Origin: Onthomorpha sp937906975
Lineage (GTDB): Bacteria; Bacteroidota; Bacteroidia; Bacteroidales; P3
Reading direction: 5' to 3'
Length of the DNA: 64,000 bases
Assembly (NCBI GenBank): GCA_045614605.1
Contig: JAZLDH010000007.1
Location: 124,001-188,000 of the forward strand
A program made the translations under genes and the position numbers. A model generated the notes under the pieces. It searched no databases and had not been told where the DNA came from. It was given only the letters and a program-made list of their open reading frames with translations. Positions 40,471-47,483 of the stretch are shown here, piece by piece; position 1 is the first letter of the stretch, and each line of letters starts with the position of its first letter.

Positions 40471-41661
40471 TTATTTAATTACACCTAATTGTTTTCCAAT
40501 TTTTGTAAACGCTGCTATACAACGATCTAAGTGTTCTTTTTCGTGAGCAGCAGAAACTTGTACACGTATTCTTGCTTGTCCTTTTGGTACAACTGGATAA
40601 TAGAATCCTGTTACGTAAATACCTTCTTTTTGTAATTCGGCAGCAAAGTCTTGTGAAAGTTTTGCATCGTAAAGCATTACAGCACAGATTGCAGATTGAG
40701 TTGGTTTGATGTCAAAGCCAGCTTTCTTCATTTCTGCAACAAAATAATCTGTATTGTTGTGAAGTTTATCTTGAAGTTCGTTAGTTTCGTCAATTAAGTT
40801 AAACATTGCAACTCCAGCAGCAGCAACCATTGGAGGAATTGAGTTAGAGAATAAATATGGTCTTGAACGTTGACGAAGCATTTCAATGATTTCTCTCTTA
40901 CCTGTTGTAAATCCACCAACAGCACCACCGAATGCTTTTCCTAATGTACCTGTAAGAATTTCTATTTGTCCTCTTAAATTATATTGTTCAGTAGTTCCAC
41001 GACCTGTCTTTCCAACAACACCAGCAGAGTGGCTTTCATCAACCATTACCATTGCATCATATTTTTGTGCAAGTTCGTAAATCTTATCTAGTGGAGCAAC
41101 ATTACCGTCCATAGAGAAGACTCCGTCAGTTACGATTAAACGGAAACGGCAATCCTTAGCGTCTTGAAGTTGTTTTTCTAAGTCTGCCATATCAGCGTTT
41201 GCATAACGGAAACGTTGTGCTTTACAAAGTCTAACACCATCAATGATAGATGCGTGGTTTAAAGCATCAGAAATAATTGCATCTTCTGGTCCTAACAATG
41301 GTTCAAACACACCACCATTTGCATCAAAGCAAGCAGCGTAAAGAATAGTGTCTTCTGTTCCGAAGAATTCAGAAATTTTTCTTTCCAATTCTTTGTGTAA
41401 ATCACCTGTTCCACAAATGAAACGTACAGAACTCATTCCGTATCCTCTTTCATCTAATGCTTTTTTAGCAGCATTGATAAGAACAGGGCTATCTGCTAAA
41501 CCTAAATAGTTGTTAGCACAGAAATTTAATACATCACCAGCCTCTGCTGTTTTGATAGCAGCAGATTGAGGAGTAACAATCACTCTTTCATTTTTGTAAA
41601 GACCAGCGTCTTTTATTCCTTGTATTTCTTCTTGAAGAAACTTTTGAAAATTGTTATACAT
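40471..41661 (-). CDS. kbl: Glycine C-acetyltransferase (2-amino-3-ketobutyrate CoA ligase)
   Basis: 396 aa, alpha-oxoamine synthase family. It cleaves 2-amino-3-ketobutyrate with CoA to glycine and acetyl-CoA. Evidence: FCANNYLGLADSPVLINAAKKALDERGYGMSSVRFICGTGDLHKELE, the AACFDANGGVFEPLLGPEDAIISDALNHASIIDG stretch, Asp in MVMVDESHSAGVVG and the PLP lysine in TGTLGKAFGGAVGG near residue 240. Works with the threonine dehydrogenase encoded 0.6 kb downstream on the same strand; the two are separated by a plus-strand gene, so they are transcribed separately. Confidence 0.94.
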   Translation of the reverse strand: MYNNFQKFLQEEIQGIKDAGLYKNERVIVTPQSAAIKTAEAGDVLNFCANNYLGLADSPVLINAAKKALDERGYGMSSVRFICGTGDLHKELERKISEFFGTEDTILYAACFDANGGVFEPLLGPEDAIISDALNHASIIDGVRLCKAQRFRYANADMADLEKQLQDAKDCRFRLIVTDGVFSMDGNVAPLDKIYELAQKYDAMVMVDESHSAGVVGKTGRGTTEQYNLRGQIEILTGTLGKAFGGAVGGFTTGKREIIEMLRQRSRPYLFSNSIPPMVAAAGVAMFNLIDETNELQDKLHNNTDYFVAEMKKAGFDIKPTQSAICAVMLYDAKLSQDFAAELQKEGIYVTGFYYPVVPKGQARIRVQVSAAHEKEHLDRCIAAFTKIGKQLGVIK

Positions 41662-41704
41662 ATCTTTTAAATTTATTATTTGTGATTTCTATAATTACAA
41701 AGTG

Positions 41705-41712
41705 CAAAGATA
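41705..41712 (-). promoter_or_regulatory. -7 box of kbl
   Basis: On the minus strand TATCTTTG, about 44 bp before the kbl start. Confidence 0.5.
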
Positions 41713-41781
41713 ATATTTTTATCTTAGAATATTTTCTTTTTTTTCTTTAAATTTATTTCTTTGTTTTTAAGCGGATAAAAA

Positions 41782-41812
41782 AAAGCCCAATAACACAAGG
41801 AAATTGGGCTTT
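41782..41812 (-). terminator. Terminator of the tRNA-Ser transcript
   Basis: AAAGCCCAAT (41782-41791) with ATTGGGCTTT (41803-41812), followed on the minus strand by a run of eight T. It lies 19 bp past the tRNA 3' end. Confidence 0.8.
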
Positions 41813-41830
41813 GATTTTTTTCTTCTTTTG

Positions 41831-41918
41831 CGGAGAGACAGGGATTCGAACCCTGGAAACGCTTTTGACGTTTACACACTTTCCAGGCGTGCCTCTTCAA
41901 CCACTCGAGCATCTCTCC
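41831..41918 (-). tRNA. tRNA-Ser (GGA anticodon)
   Basis: 88-nt type II tRNA on the minus strand. Acceptor GGAGAGA (41918-41912) pairs with TCTCTCC (41838-41832), discriminator G. The D arm has GAGTGGTTGAAGAG, the anticodon arm CACGCCTGGAAAGTGTG with GGA at 41884-41882, the long variable arm (AACGTCAAAAGCGTT) is Ser-type, and the T arm has CAGGGTTCGAATCCCTG. The 3' CCA is not encoded. A -7 box (41939-41932) and a terminator bracket it. Confidence 0.97.
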
Positions 41919-41931
41919 ATATTTTCGCTTG

Positions 41932-41939
41932 CAAAGATA
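41932..41939 (-). promoter_or_regulatory. -7 box of tRNA-Ser
   Basis: On the minus strand TATCTTTG, 13 bp before the tRNA 5' end. Confidence 0.55.
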
Positions 41940-41961
41940 ATACTTTTTAAATTATTTTGTG

Positions 41962-41969
41962 TATCTTTG
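41962..41969 (+). promoter_or_regulatory. -7 box of the nusB operon
   Basis: TATCTTTG (TAnnTTTG), 31 bp before the nusB ATG; divergent from the tRNA-Ser promoter. Confidence 0.55.
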
Positions 41970-42000
41970 CAAAATAAAAAAGAAAAAACTAATAGATTAA

Positions 42001-42960
42001 ATGTTAAGTCGTCATTTCTTACGTGTAAAAGTTCTGCAACTGTTATATGCTAACAAAATGTGTGGTAACATCTCTTTGGATATTGCAGAAAAAGAATTAA
42101 TTAAAAGTATTTCAGAAACCTATGATTTAGAAGTGTATCTTTATTCCGCTCTTTTGGAAATTAGAGATATTGCAGAGAATCAAATAGAAGATGCAAAAGG
42201 AAAGTTTTTCCCAACAGAGGAGGAAAAGAATCCTAATATGCGTTTTGTTAATAATGAATTGTTTAGACAATTGTCTGAAAACATAGAATTAACAAAAGCT
42301 ATTGAAAATTTAAAAATAAATTGGAGCGAACAAAAAGACCTTTTAAAAAGGGTTTTAAATAGATTCAAGGCTTCTAATTCCTATAAGGAATATATGATTA
42401 AGCCTGATTTAACCTACGATGATGACAAAAAAGTGGTAATTCAACTTCTAAAGAATTACCTTCTAAAAAATGAAAATTTCCTTGATTATCTTGCCGAATT
42501 AAAACTTTATTGGGAAAGTGATTTTCAATTCATTGGCCTATCATTTTTAAAGTTCCTAAAAGAATTTAAGCAAAACGATACTTGCGCAAAGGTTATTGTG
42601 AAATCTTTTAGCGAAGAAGAAAGAGAATCAAAAGAGTTTGCCCTTGACATTTTCCGTAAATGTGTTACTCATTTCGATGAATTTGATTATTTATTTGAGA
42701 AACACATTGAGAATTGGGACATTGAAAGACTAGCTTTTTTAGATTTGATTATAATAAAGATGGGAATTGTTGAGTTAGTATATTGTCCAGAAATTCCTGT
42801 GAGAGTTACTCTTAATGAATACATTGAAATGGCAAAAGAATTTTCAACAGATAGAAGTAAGTTGTTTGTAAACGGTTTGTTGGATAAGTTTTTGGTTGAT
42901 TTAAGAGTAGCGGGAAAAATTAGAAAGTTAGAAAACGAAGAAGTTGAATCAGAAAACTAA
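42001..42960 (+). CDS. nusB: Transcription antitermination factor NusB, long Bacteroidota form
   Basis: 319 aa, about twice the length of E. coli NusB. The N-terminus LSRHFLRVKVLQLLYANKM and the C-terminal core HIENWDIERLAFLDLIIIKMGIVEL...EIPVRVTLNEYIEMAKEFSTDRSKLFVNGLLDKFL are the NusB fold elements; the ~150-residue middle is the helical insertion typical of this phylum. NusB with NusE binds boxA RNA for rRNA antitermination. It heads an operon with a DUF1573 lipoprotein (start overlaps the stop by 1 bp), yajC and a YbbR protein. Confidence 0.93.
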   Translation: MLSRHFLRVKVLQLLYANKMCGNISLDIAEKELIKSISETYDLEVYLYSALLEIRDIAENQIEDAKGKFFPTEEEKNPNMRFVNNELFRQLSENIELTKAIENLKINWSEQKDLLKRVLNRFKASNSYKEYMIKPDLTYDDDKKVVIQLLKNYLLKNENFLDYLAELKLYWESDFQFIGLSFLKFLKEFKQNDTCAKVIVKSFSEEERESKEFALDIFRKCVTHFDEFDYLFEKHIENWDIERLAFLDLIIIKMGIVELVYCPEIPVRVTLNEYIEMAKEFSTDRSKLFVNGLLDKFLVDLRVAGKIRKLENEEVESEN

Positions 42961-43385
42961 TGAAAAAGTTTAATTTAATAGCATTATTTTTTTTATCCTT
43001 GACTTTATTTTCAATGGTTTCTTGTAAGAAATCCTCTGATGAGAAACAAATTGACGCCTCTGTTGTGGAAAACATGACAGAAATCAAGTTTGAAAAAACG
43101 GTTTTGGATTTTAAGTTAGTAGATGCAGGAGAGGTGGTGCAAGGTAGCTTTATGTTTACAAACGATGGTAAATATCCTTTGGTGATTTACGATGTAAGTA
43201 CAACATGTGGTTGCACTGTGGCTGACTATCCGAAAGGCGAAATCGCACCTGGTGAGCAAGGAATGATTTCTGTAAGATATGATTCTGAGGGTTCTTCAGG
43301 AATGAGAATAACAAAAGAAATCACAGTAAACGCAAACACTACGCCAGCAAAGACAAAACTTAAAATAATGGCAGATGTACGTTAG
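42960..43385 (+). CDS. DUF1573 lipoprotein
   Basis: 141 aa. Lipoprotein signal with Cys22 (FFLSLTLFSMVSC). The DUF1573 domain has the usual opening FEKTVLDFKLVDAGEVVQGSFMFTNDGKYPLVIYDVSTTCGCTV, including the paired cysteines in TCGCT, and ends KEITVNANTTPAKTKLKIM. It is an immunoglobulin-like envelope domain of unknown role, nearly always between nusB and yajC in Bacteroidota. Its ATG overlaps the nusB stop (TAATG). Confidence 0.9.
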   Translation: MKKFNLIALFFLSLTLFSMVSCKKSSDEKQIDASVVENMTEIKFEKTVLDFKLVDAGEVVQGSFMFTNDGKYPLVIYDVSTTCGCTVADYPKGEIAPGEQGMISVRYDSEGSSGMRITKEITVNANTTPAKTKLKIMADVR

Positions 43386-43424
43386 AAATTAATTATAAAC
43401 TAAAACAAATAAAAGACAAAAGAC

Positions 43425-43739
43425 ATGAACTTAATGAACATTTTAATGATGGCGAGCTCTCAACAAGGTGCAGGCGCAGGAAGCAGTATAATAATGATTA
43501 TACTAATGATTGCAATCTTCTATTTCTTTATGATTCGTCCACAACAAAAACGTCAAAAAGAAGAAAAGAAGTTTAGAGAATCGCTTCAAAAAGGACAACA
43601 AATAGTAACAATAGGAGGAATGCACGGAAAGGTTGTAGAGGTTAAAGAAACAACTGTTGTTATTGAAGTTGCACACGATGTAAGAATAGAAATGGAAAAA
43701 GCATCGATTGCAATGACTGTTGCAAATCAACAAAAATAA
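43425..43739 (+). CDS. yajC: Sec translocase accessory subunit YajC
   Basis: 104 aa. A single membrane helix IIMIILMIAIFYFFMIRPQQKRQKEEKKF with the diagnostic FFMIRPQQKR, then the soluble domain LQKGQQIVTIGGMHGKVVEVKETTVVIEV. YajC associates with SecDF-YidC in the inner membrane. The N-terminus before the helix is Ser/Gly/Ala-rich. Followed by a hairpin terminator that separates it from the YbbR gene. Confidence 0.95.
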   Translation: MNLMNILMMASSQQGAGAGSSIIMIILMIAIFYFFMIRPQQKRQKEEKKFRESLQKGQQIVTIGGMHGKVVEVKETTVVIEVAHDVRIEMEKASIAMTVANQQK

Positions 43740-43758
43740 AATTCAATCAAAAGAAGAG

Positions 43759-43800
43759 TTAAGCGTCCGTTTATTTCAAGTAAAGGACGCTTAATTTTTT
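43759..43800 (+). terminator. Terminator after yajC
   Basis: TTAAGCGTCC (43759-43768) with GGACGCTTAA (43785-43794), 16-nt loop, then six T. Partial read-through into ybbR is likely because no promoter is seen before it. Confidence 0.88.
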
Positions 43801-43815
43801 GTTTTAAGACTATTT

Positions 43816-44799
43816 ATGAAAGAGAATAGTTTTTTACTTTTCTTTAAAAACATTCTGAAATCAACCAAGTTCAGAGCGGTTTGCATGTGTCTTTTTTTTA
43901 GTTTTATACTTTGGCTATTCATTTCATTTTCCGATTATAGACAACATGAGTTTGAAGTTTTAGTTCAATTTGAAAACACAATAAAACCAGAGGAGAAATA
44001 CACAACAAAAGATAGTATTATCACAGCAAGTGTTAAGGCAACAGGGTTTAATTTTATTTTCAAAGGAGGTTACAACAAGAAAAAAGGCATTTTGCATTTT
44101 GATGTAAACAACCTTCCAATCAATCGTTCAAAAGGAGAGATGAAACTCTCTTCCAATTTATTGAAATCACATATTGGAGAATTTTTAAACATGAAAGATA
44201 TGGATATTTCTTTATCTCCCGACACCATAGTATTGAATTGGGAAAAGAAATATTCAAAACTTGTGCCCGTTGTTAATGCAACTAAATTTGAAACTAAAAA
44301 TTCATATAGAATAATAAAAGAGCCACAATTACTTATTGATGAAGTAAAGATTGAGGGCGAATTAAATTTGTTAAACAACATAGATACACTCTACACCAAC
44401 GATATTACAATTTCCAATATCGATAAAAATCACGTAAGTTTAATACCTTTAAAGATAGAAAAACAACATAAAGAATTGTTTTTCCAAACAAAAAATATTC
44501 CTATTAAGATTGAAGTTGAACAAGTTACAGAAAACACAGTAGAACTACCTGTAAATATTGTAAAAGAAGGAATAAATGAAAACATTAAGGTATTTCCTAC
44601 AAAGGTGAGCGTAAAATACAGATTACCGATAAAGGAATATAAAAATATTGACCCAAATAATTTTTACATCTACGTTTTATGCACAGAAGATGTAGCAAAT
44701 CAAAAGAAATTAAGAGTAAAATACTCTAATATCCCTAACAATGTAGAGATTTTAGAGATAAATCCACCAAGACTTAACTATTTAATACTAAATAAATAG
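43816..44799 (+). CDS. YbbR-domain (CdaR-like) membrane-anchored protein
   Basis: 327 aa. One N-terminal membrane helix (FRAVCMCLFFSFILWLFISFS) and a periplasmic part with at least two YbbR-type beta domains (residues ~45-150 and ~150-230, e.g. DIDMKDMDISLSPDTIVLNWEKKYSKLVPVVN-like and YRIIKEPQLLIDEVKIEGEL). In Firmicutes the homologue CdaR regulates the diadenylate cyclase CdaA; the Bacteroidota protein is usually in the nusB-yajC operon as here. In this phylum coaE commonly follows, but two glycan genes follow here. Confidence 0.85.
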   Translation: MKENSFLLFFKNILKSTKFRAVCMCLFFSFILWLFISFSDYRQHEFEVLVQFENTIKPEEKYTTKDSIITASVKATGFNFIFKGGYNKKKGILHFDVNNLPINRSKGEMKLSSNLLKSHIGEFLNMKDMDISLSPDTIVLNWEKKYSKLVPVVNATKFETKNSYRIIKEPQLLIDEVKIEGELNLLNNIDTLYTNDITISNIDKNHVSLIPLKIEKQHKELFFQTKNIPIKIEVEQVTENTVELPVNIVKEGINENIKVFPTKVSVKYRLPIKEYKNIDPNNFYIYVLCTEDVANQKKLRVKYSNIPNNVEILEINPPRLNYLILNK

Positions 44800-44809
44800 G
44801 CGTTTTTAT

Positions 44810-45928
44810 ATGAGAAGTAAAAAGATTTGTATCCTAACACAGCCTTTATGGTGCAATTATGGTTGTTTATTACAAGCCTATGCACTACAAAAATGTTTAA
44901 AAGCATTGAATTACGAAGTAGTAACCGATGAATACCCACGTAGATTTCTTAGCTTTTCAGAGAAACTCTTAGACAAATCCAAAAGAATGGTAGCCTACCA
45001 TCTTTTAGGACGAAAAACCGTCAATCCAAATCCGTTTTATCCAACAGAAGAATCGTGGAAAAGAATTTGTAGTAACACTTCAAAATTCATAAAGCAAAGA
45101 ATTGATACAGTGGACTTTTTCAATGGAGAAACTTTTCCAACAAAGGAAATGATTTCTCGTTTTGACACCTTTATAATTGGCTCAGATCAAGTGTGGAGAG
45201 ACTCATATTCAAGAGTAGAAACATACTTTGGAGATTTTTTACAAACAGAGGATAAAAAGATATTCTCATACGCCGCTTCGTTTGGGCTAAATACTTGGCA
45301 ATTTGACGAGGAAAGAACCTTAAAACTAAAAGAACTAATAAAGAAATTTAGAGCCGTTTCGGTAAGAGAAAAAGATGCGGTAGAATTATGCGAAAAGAAT
45401 TTAGAAACAAAAGCACAATGGGTTTTAGACCCTACATTACTTTTGTCAAAAGAGGATTATATCGCTTTATTTAATGATAATTTCACAGAGAAAAGCGAAG
45501 GAAACTTAATGACCTATATACTTGATTCTACGGAAGAAAAACAAGAAATATTAAAAATCGTTGAAAACGAAAAGAAATTGAAATCATTTTCCGTGATGGC
45601 AAAGGAAAACGAGGAATTTCCTGCTGTTGAAAAATGGTTAAGAGGATTTTATGATGCAAAATTCGTATTAACCGATAGTTTTCACGGAATGGTGTTTTCC
45701 ATTATCTTTGAAAAACCTTTCTTGGTTGTGCTAAACAAAAAAAGAGGTAGTTCAAGATTTCTTTCTTTGCTTACAAGCTTAGGCTTAGAAGAAAGATTGA
45801 TTGAGGGAATGGAGGATTTTAACAAAGATTTGCTTTTCAAGGATATTGATTACGAAAAATTAAGAAAAAAACTCTTTGAATTAGTTGATAAAAGTAAGGG
45901 ATTTTTGATTGATTGCTTAGAAAAATAA
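44810..45928 (+). CDS. Polysaccharide pyruvyl transferase family protein
   Basis: 372 aa. The family signature is TQPLWCNYGCLLQAYALQKCL at the N-terminus, FDTFIIGSDQVWRDSY (the GSDxVW motif), IFSYAASFG, VSVREKDAVEL, QWVLDPTLLLS and the C-terminal VLTDSFHGMVFSIIFEKPFLVV. Enzymes of PF04230 add ketal pyruvate to cell-surface sugars from phosphoenolpyruvate; not all members are proven pyruvyl transferases. It starts 10 bp after the YbbR gene and 3 bp before a GT2 gene, so the two likely modify a surface glycan together. Confidence 0.88.
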   Translation: MRSKKICILTQPLWCNYGCLLQAYALQKCLKALNYEVVTDEYPRRFLSFSEKLLDKSKRMVAYHLLGRKTVNPNPFYPTEESWKRICSNTSKFIKQRIDTVDFFNGETFPTKEMISRFDTFIIGSDQVWRDSYSRVETYFGDFLQTEDKKIFSYAASFGLNTWQFDEERTLKLKELIKKFRAVSVREKDAVELCEKNLETKAQWVLDPTLLLSKEDYIALFNDNFTEKSEGNLMTYILDSTEEKQEILKIVENEKKLKSFSVMAKENEEFPAVEKWLRGFYDAKFVLTDSFHGMVFSIIFEKPFLVVLNKKRGSSRFLSLLTSLGLEERLIEGMEDFNKDLLFKDIDYEKLRKKLFELVDKSKGFLIDCLEK

Positions 45929-45931
45929 GTT

Positions 45932-46822
45932 ATGAAATTTAGCATTGTTATACCACTTTATAATAAAAGAAATAGTTTAAGAGATTGTATTGAAAGCGTT
46001 CTTAATCAATCTTATGAGGACTTTGAATTAATTGTGGTAGATGATGGTAGTACCGATGGGAGTGCGGAGATTGTAAGAGAGTTTTCCGATGAAAGAATAC
46101 GCCTTGTTGAAAAAGAAAATGGAGGTGTTAGCTCTGCTCGTAACTTAGGGGTGAAATTAGCAAAAAATCCTTGGATTGCTTTTTTAGATGGTGATGATAT
46201 TTGGGCTAAATGGCATTTAGAAACAATGGCTTGTTTATCTGAAAGCGAGCCTTTAGCTTTGGTGTTGTCTTCTTCTTTGGATAGTTTTTTTGACTCTAAG
46301 GGTGTGGAGGAGAAAATAAAGAATGCAAACAAAGAGTTTAATCATTATTTAATCAAAGACTTACATGCCGATTGGTTAGCAAAGAAACAAGTCATTTCTT
46401 CTTCCTCTGCCGTTGTACATATTTCGTGTTTTGCAAGAGTTGGCTATCTTCGTGAGGATTTAATCAAGGGAGAGGATACTAATTTTTGGGCAAGGCTATT
46501 TGAATGTTTCACTTTTGCAAAGACCGATATGGTAACGGCATTTTATAGACAAGAAAGCCTTGATGGAAATGCGTCAAGAAGGGTAAATTCTGTAAAAAAA
46601 TATGAGGTTTACTACTTTAAACCTCAATGGTTTAATTGGAATAGCAAAACTCGCTACCAATTTCATGTAATTTATGGGTATTTAAAACATTTTATCTATT
46701 ACAAGCAACCAAAGAATCTTCTTTTGCTTATGCTTAGATACAATTTTGGATTATTTGTTGTTCTATTTCAGCGATTTGTTCATATTTTCCAAGGTCTCTC
46801 CAAAAGACATTCTCATGCTTAA
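45932..46822 (+). CDS. Family 2 glycosyltransferase
   Basis: 296 aa. GT-A fold: FSIVIPLYNKRNSLRDCIESVLNQSYEDFELIVVDDGSTDGS, ENGGVSSARNLGVKLAKNPWIAFLDGDDIW (the DxD-type metal motif) and the GEDTNFWARLF acceptor/base region. It would extend a surface or capsular glycan from a nucleotide sugar; specificity unknown. The last 89 bp overlap the convergent nucleotidyltransferase gene, and the C-terminal tail (VVLFQRFVHIFQGLSKRHSHA) is coded opposite that gene, so the tail may be a recent read-through. Confidence 0.88.
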   Translation: MKFSIVIPLYNKRNSLRDCIESVLNQSYEDFELIVVDDGSTDGSAEIVREFSDERIRLVEKENGGVSSARNLGVKLAKNPWIAFLDGDDIWAKWHLETMACLSESEPLALVLSSSLDSFFDSKGVEEKIKNANKEFNHYLIKDLHADWLAKKQVISSSSAVVHISCFARVGYLREDLIKGEDTNFWARLFECFTFAKTDMVTAFYRQESLDGNASRRVNSVKKYEVYYFKPQWFNWNSKTRYQFHVIYGYLKHFIYYKQPKNLLLLMLRYNFGLFVVLFQRFVHIFQGLSKRHSHA

Positions 46823-47477
46823 AGGCAAGTAAATCATTTGTTTTAGAAAGTTCTAAATAGTGATTAATGATTGGGAATTTGTCTTCTTTTGGCATTAATT
46901 CCAAAACCTCAGGTTTTATTATGTGAATACCACTAAATGCTAAGGGCATTAGTGAGGTGTTTTGTCTTGTTATGATTTGTTGATTGGTTTGAGTGTTTTG
47001 CCAACCCGAAAGCAAGTTTTCTTGATTGAAAAGCAATTGTCTGCTACTTTTTCTTTCGCTTACTGCCAAAATTGCTAAGGCATTGCTTTTGTTTAACTCC
47101 TCTTGCATTGCAAGTATATCGATTTGAGAAATTATATCTACATTATGAATCAATATATTCTCTTTTAATGAGAAGTATTTTTTAGCATTTTTTAATCCTC
47201 CGCCTGTATCTAAAAGCACCTCTTCTTTGCTGAGAATTATCTCTAAGGGAAAATTATTTTTTTCTAAGGAAAAATATTTTTTTTCTAAGAAAAATTCAAT
47301 TTTTTCTAAGAAATGATGAGCGTTTATCACAACCCTTTTACAGCCTATTTTTACAAGGTTTTCTAAACAACGTTCAAGGAGTGTTTTACCCGCTATTTCA
47401 ACCAAGGCTTTGGGCTTATCTTTTGTTAGGGGATAGAGCCTTGTGCCAAGTCCTGCGGCAAATATCATTGCTTCCAT
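46734..47477 (-). CDS. Sugar-1-phosphate nucleotidyltransferase (MurU-like)
   Basis: 247 aa. N-terminal MIFAAGLGTRLYPLTKDKPKALVEIAGKTLLERCLENL is the nucleotide-binding motif of NTP_transferase; LLDTGGGLKNAKKYF follows, and the C-terminus FWRDLGKYEQIAEIEQQI is the usual end. Relatives in Bacteroidota are N-acetylmuramate 1-phosphate uridylyltransferases (MurU) or mannose-1-phosphate guanylyltransferases; HHF...LDTGGG and the short length favour MurU. Residues 56-82 hold a xLEKxxF heptad repeated four times, encoded by four copies of the 21-bp motif; relatives I recall have about one heptad fewer here. Confidence 0.82.
   Translation of the reverse strand: MEAMIFAAGLGTRLYPLTKDKPKALVEIAGKTLLERCLENLVKIGCKRVVINAHHFLEKIEFFLEKKYFSLEKNNFPLEIILSKEEVLLDTGGGLKNAKKYFSLKENILIHNVDIISQIDILAMQEELNKSNALAILAVSERKSSRQLLFNQENLLSGWQNTQTNQQIITRQNTSLMPLAFSGIHIIKPEVLELMPKEDKFPIINHYLELSKTNDLLAFKHENVFWRDLGKYEQIAEIEQQIIQNCI
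47243..47310 (-). repeat. 21-bp phased CTAAG array K inside the nucleotidyltransferase gene
   Basis: CTAAG (CTTAG on the coding strand) at 47243, 47264, 47285 and 47306, each 21 bp apart and in frame. The units encode Leu-Glu pairs at residues 57, 64, 71 and 78. Confidence 0.82.
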
Positions 47478-47483
47478 AGTTTA

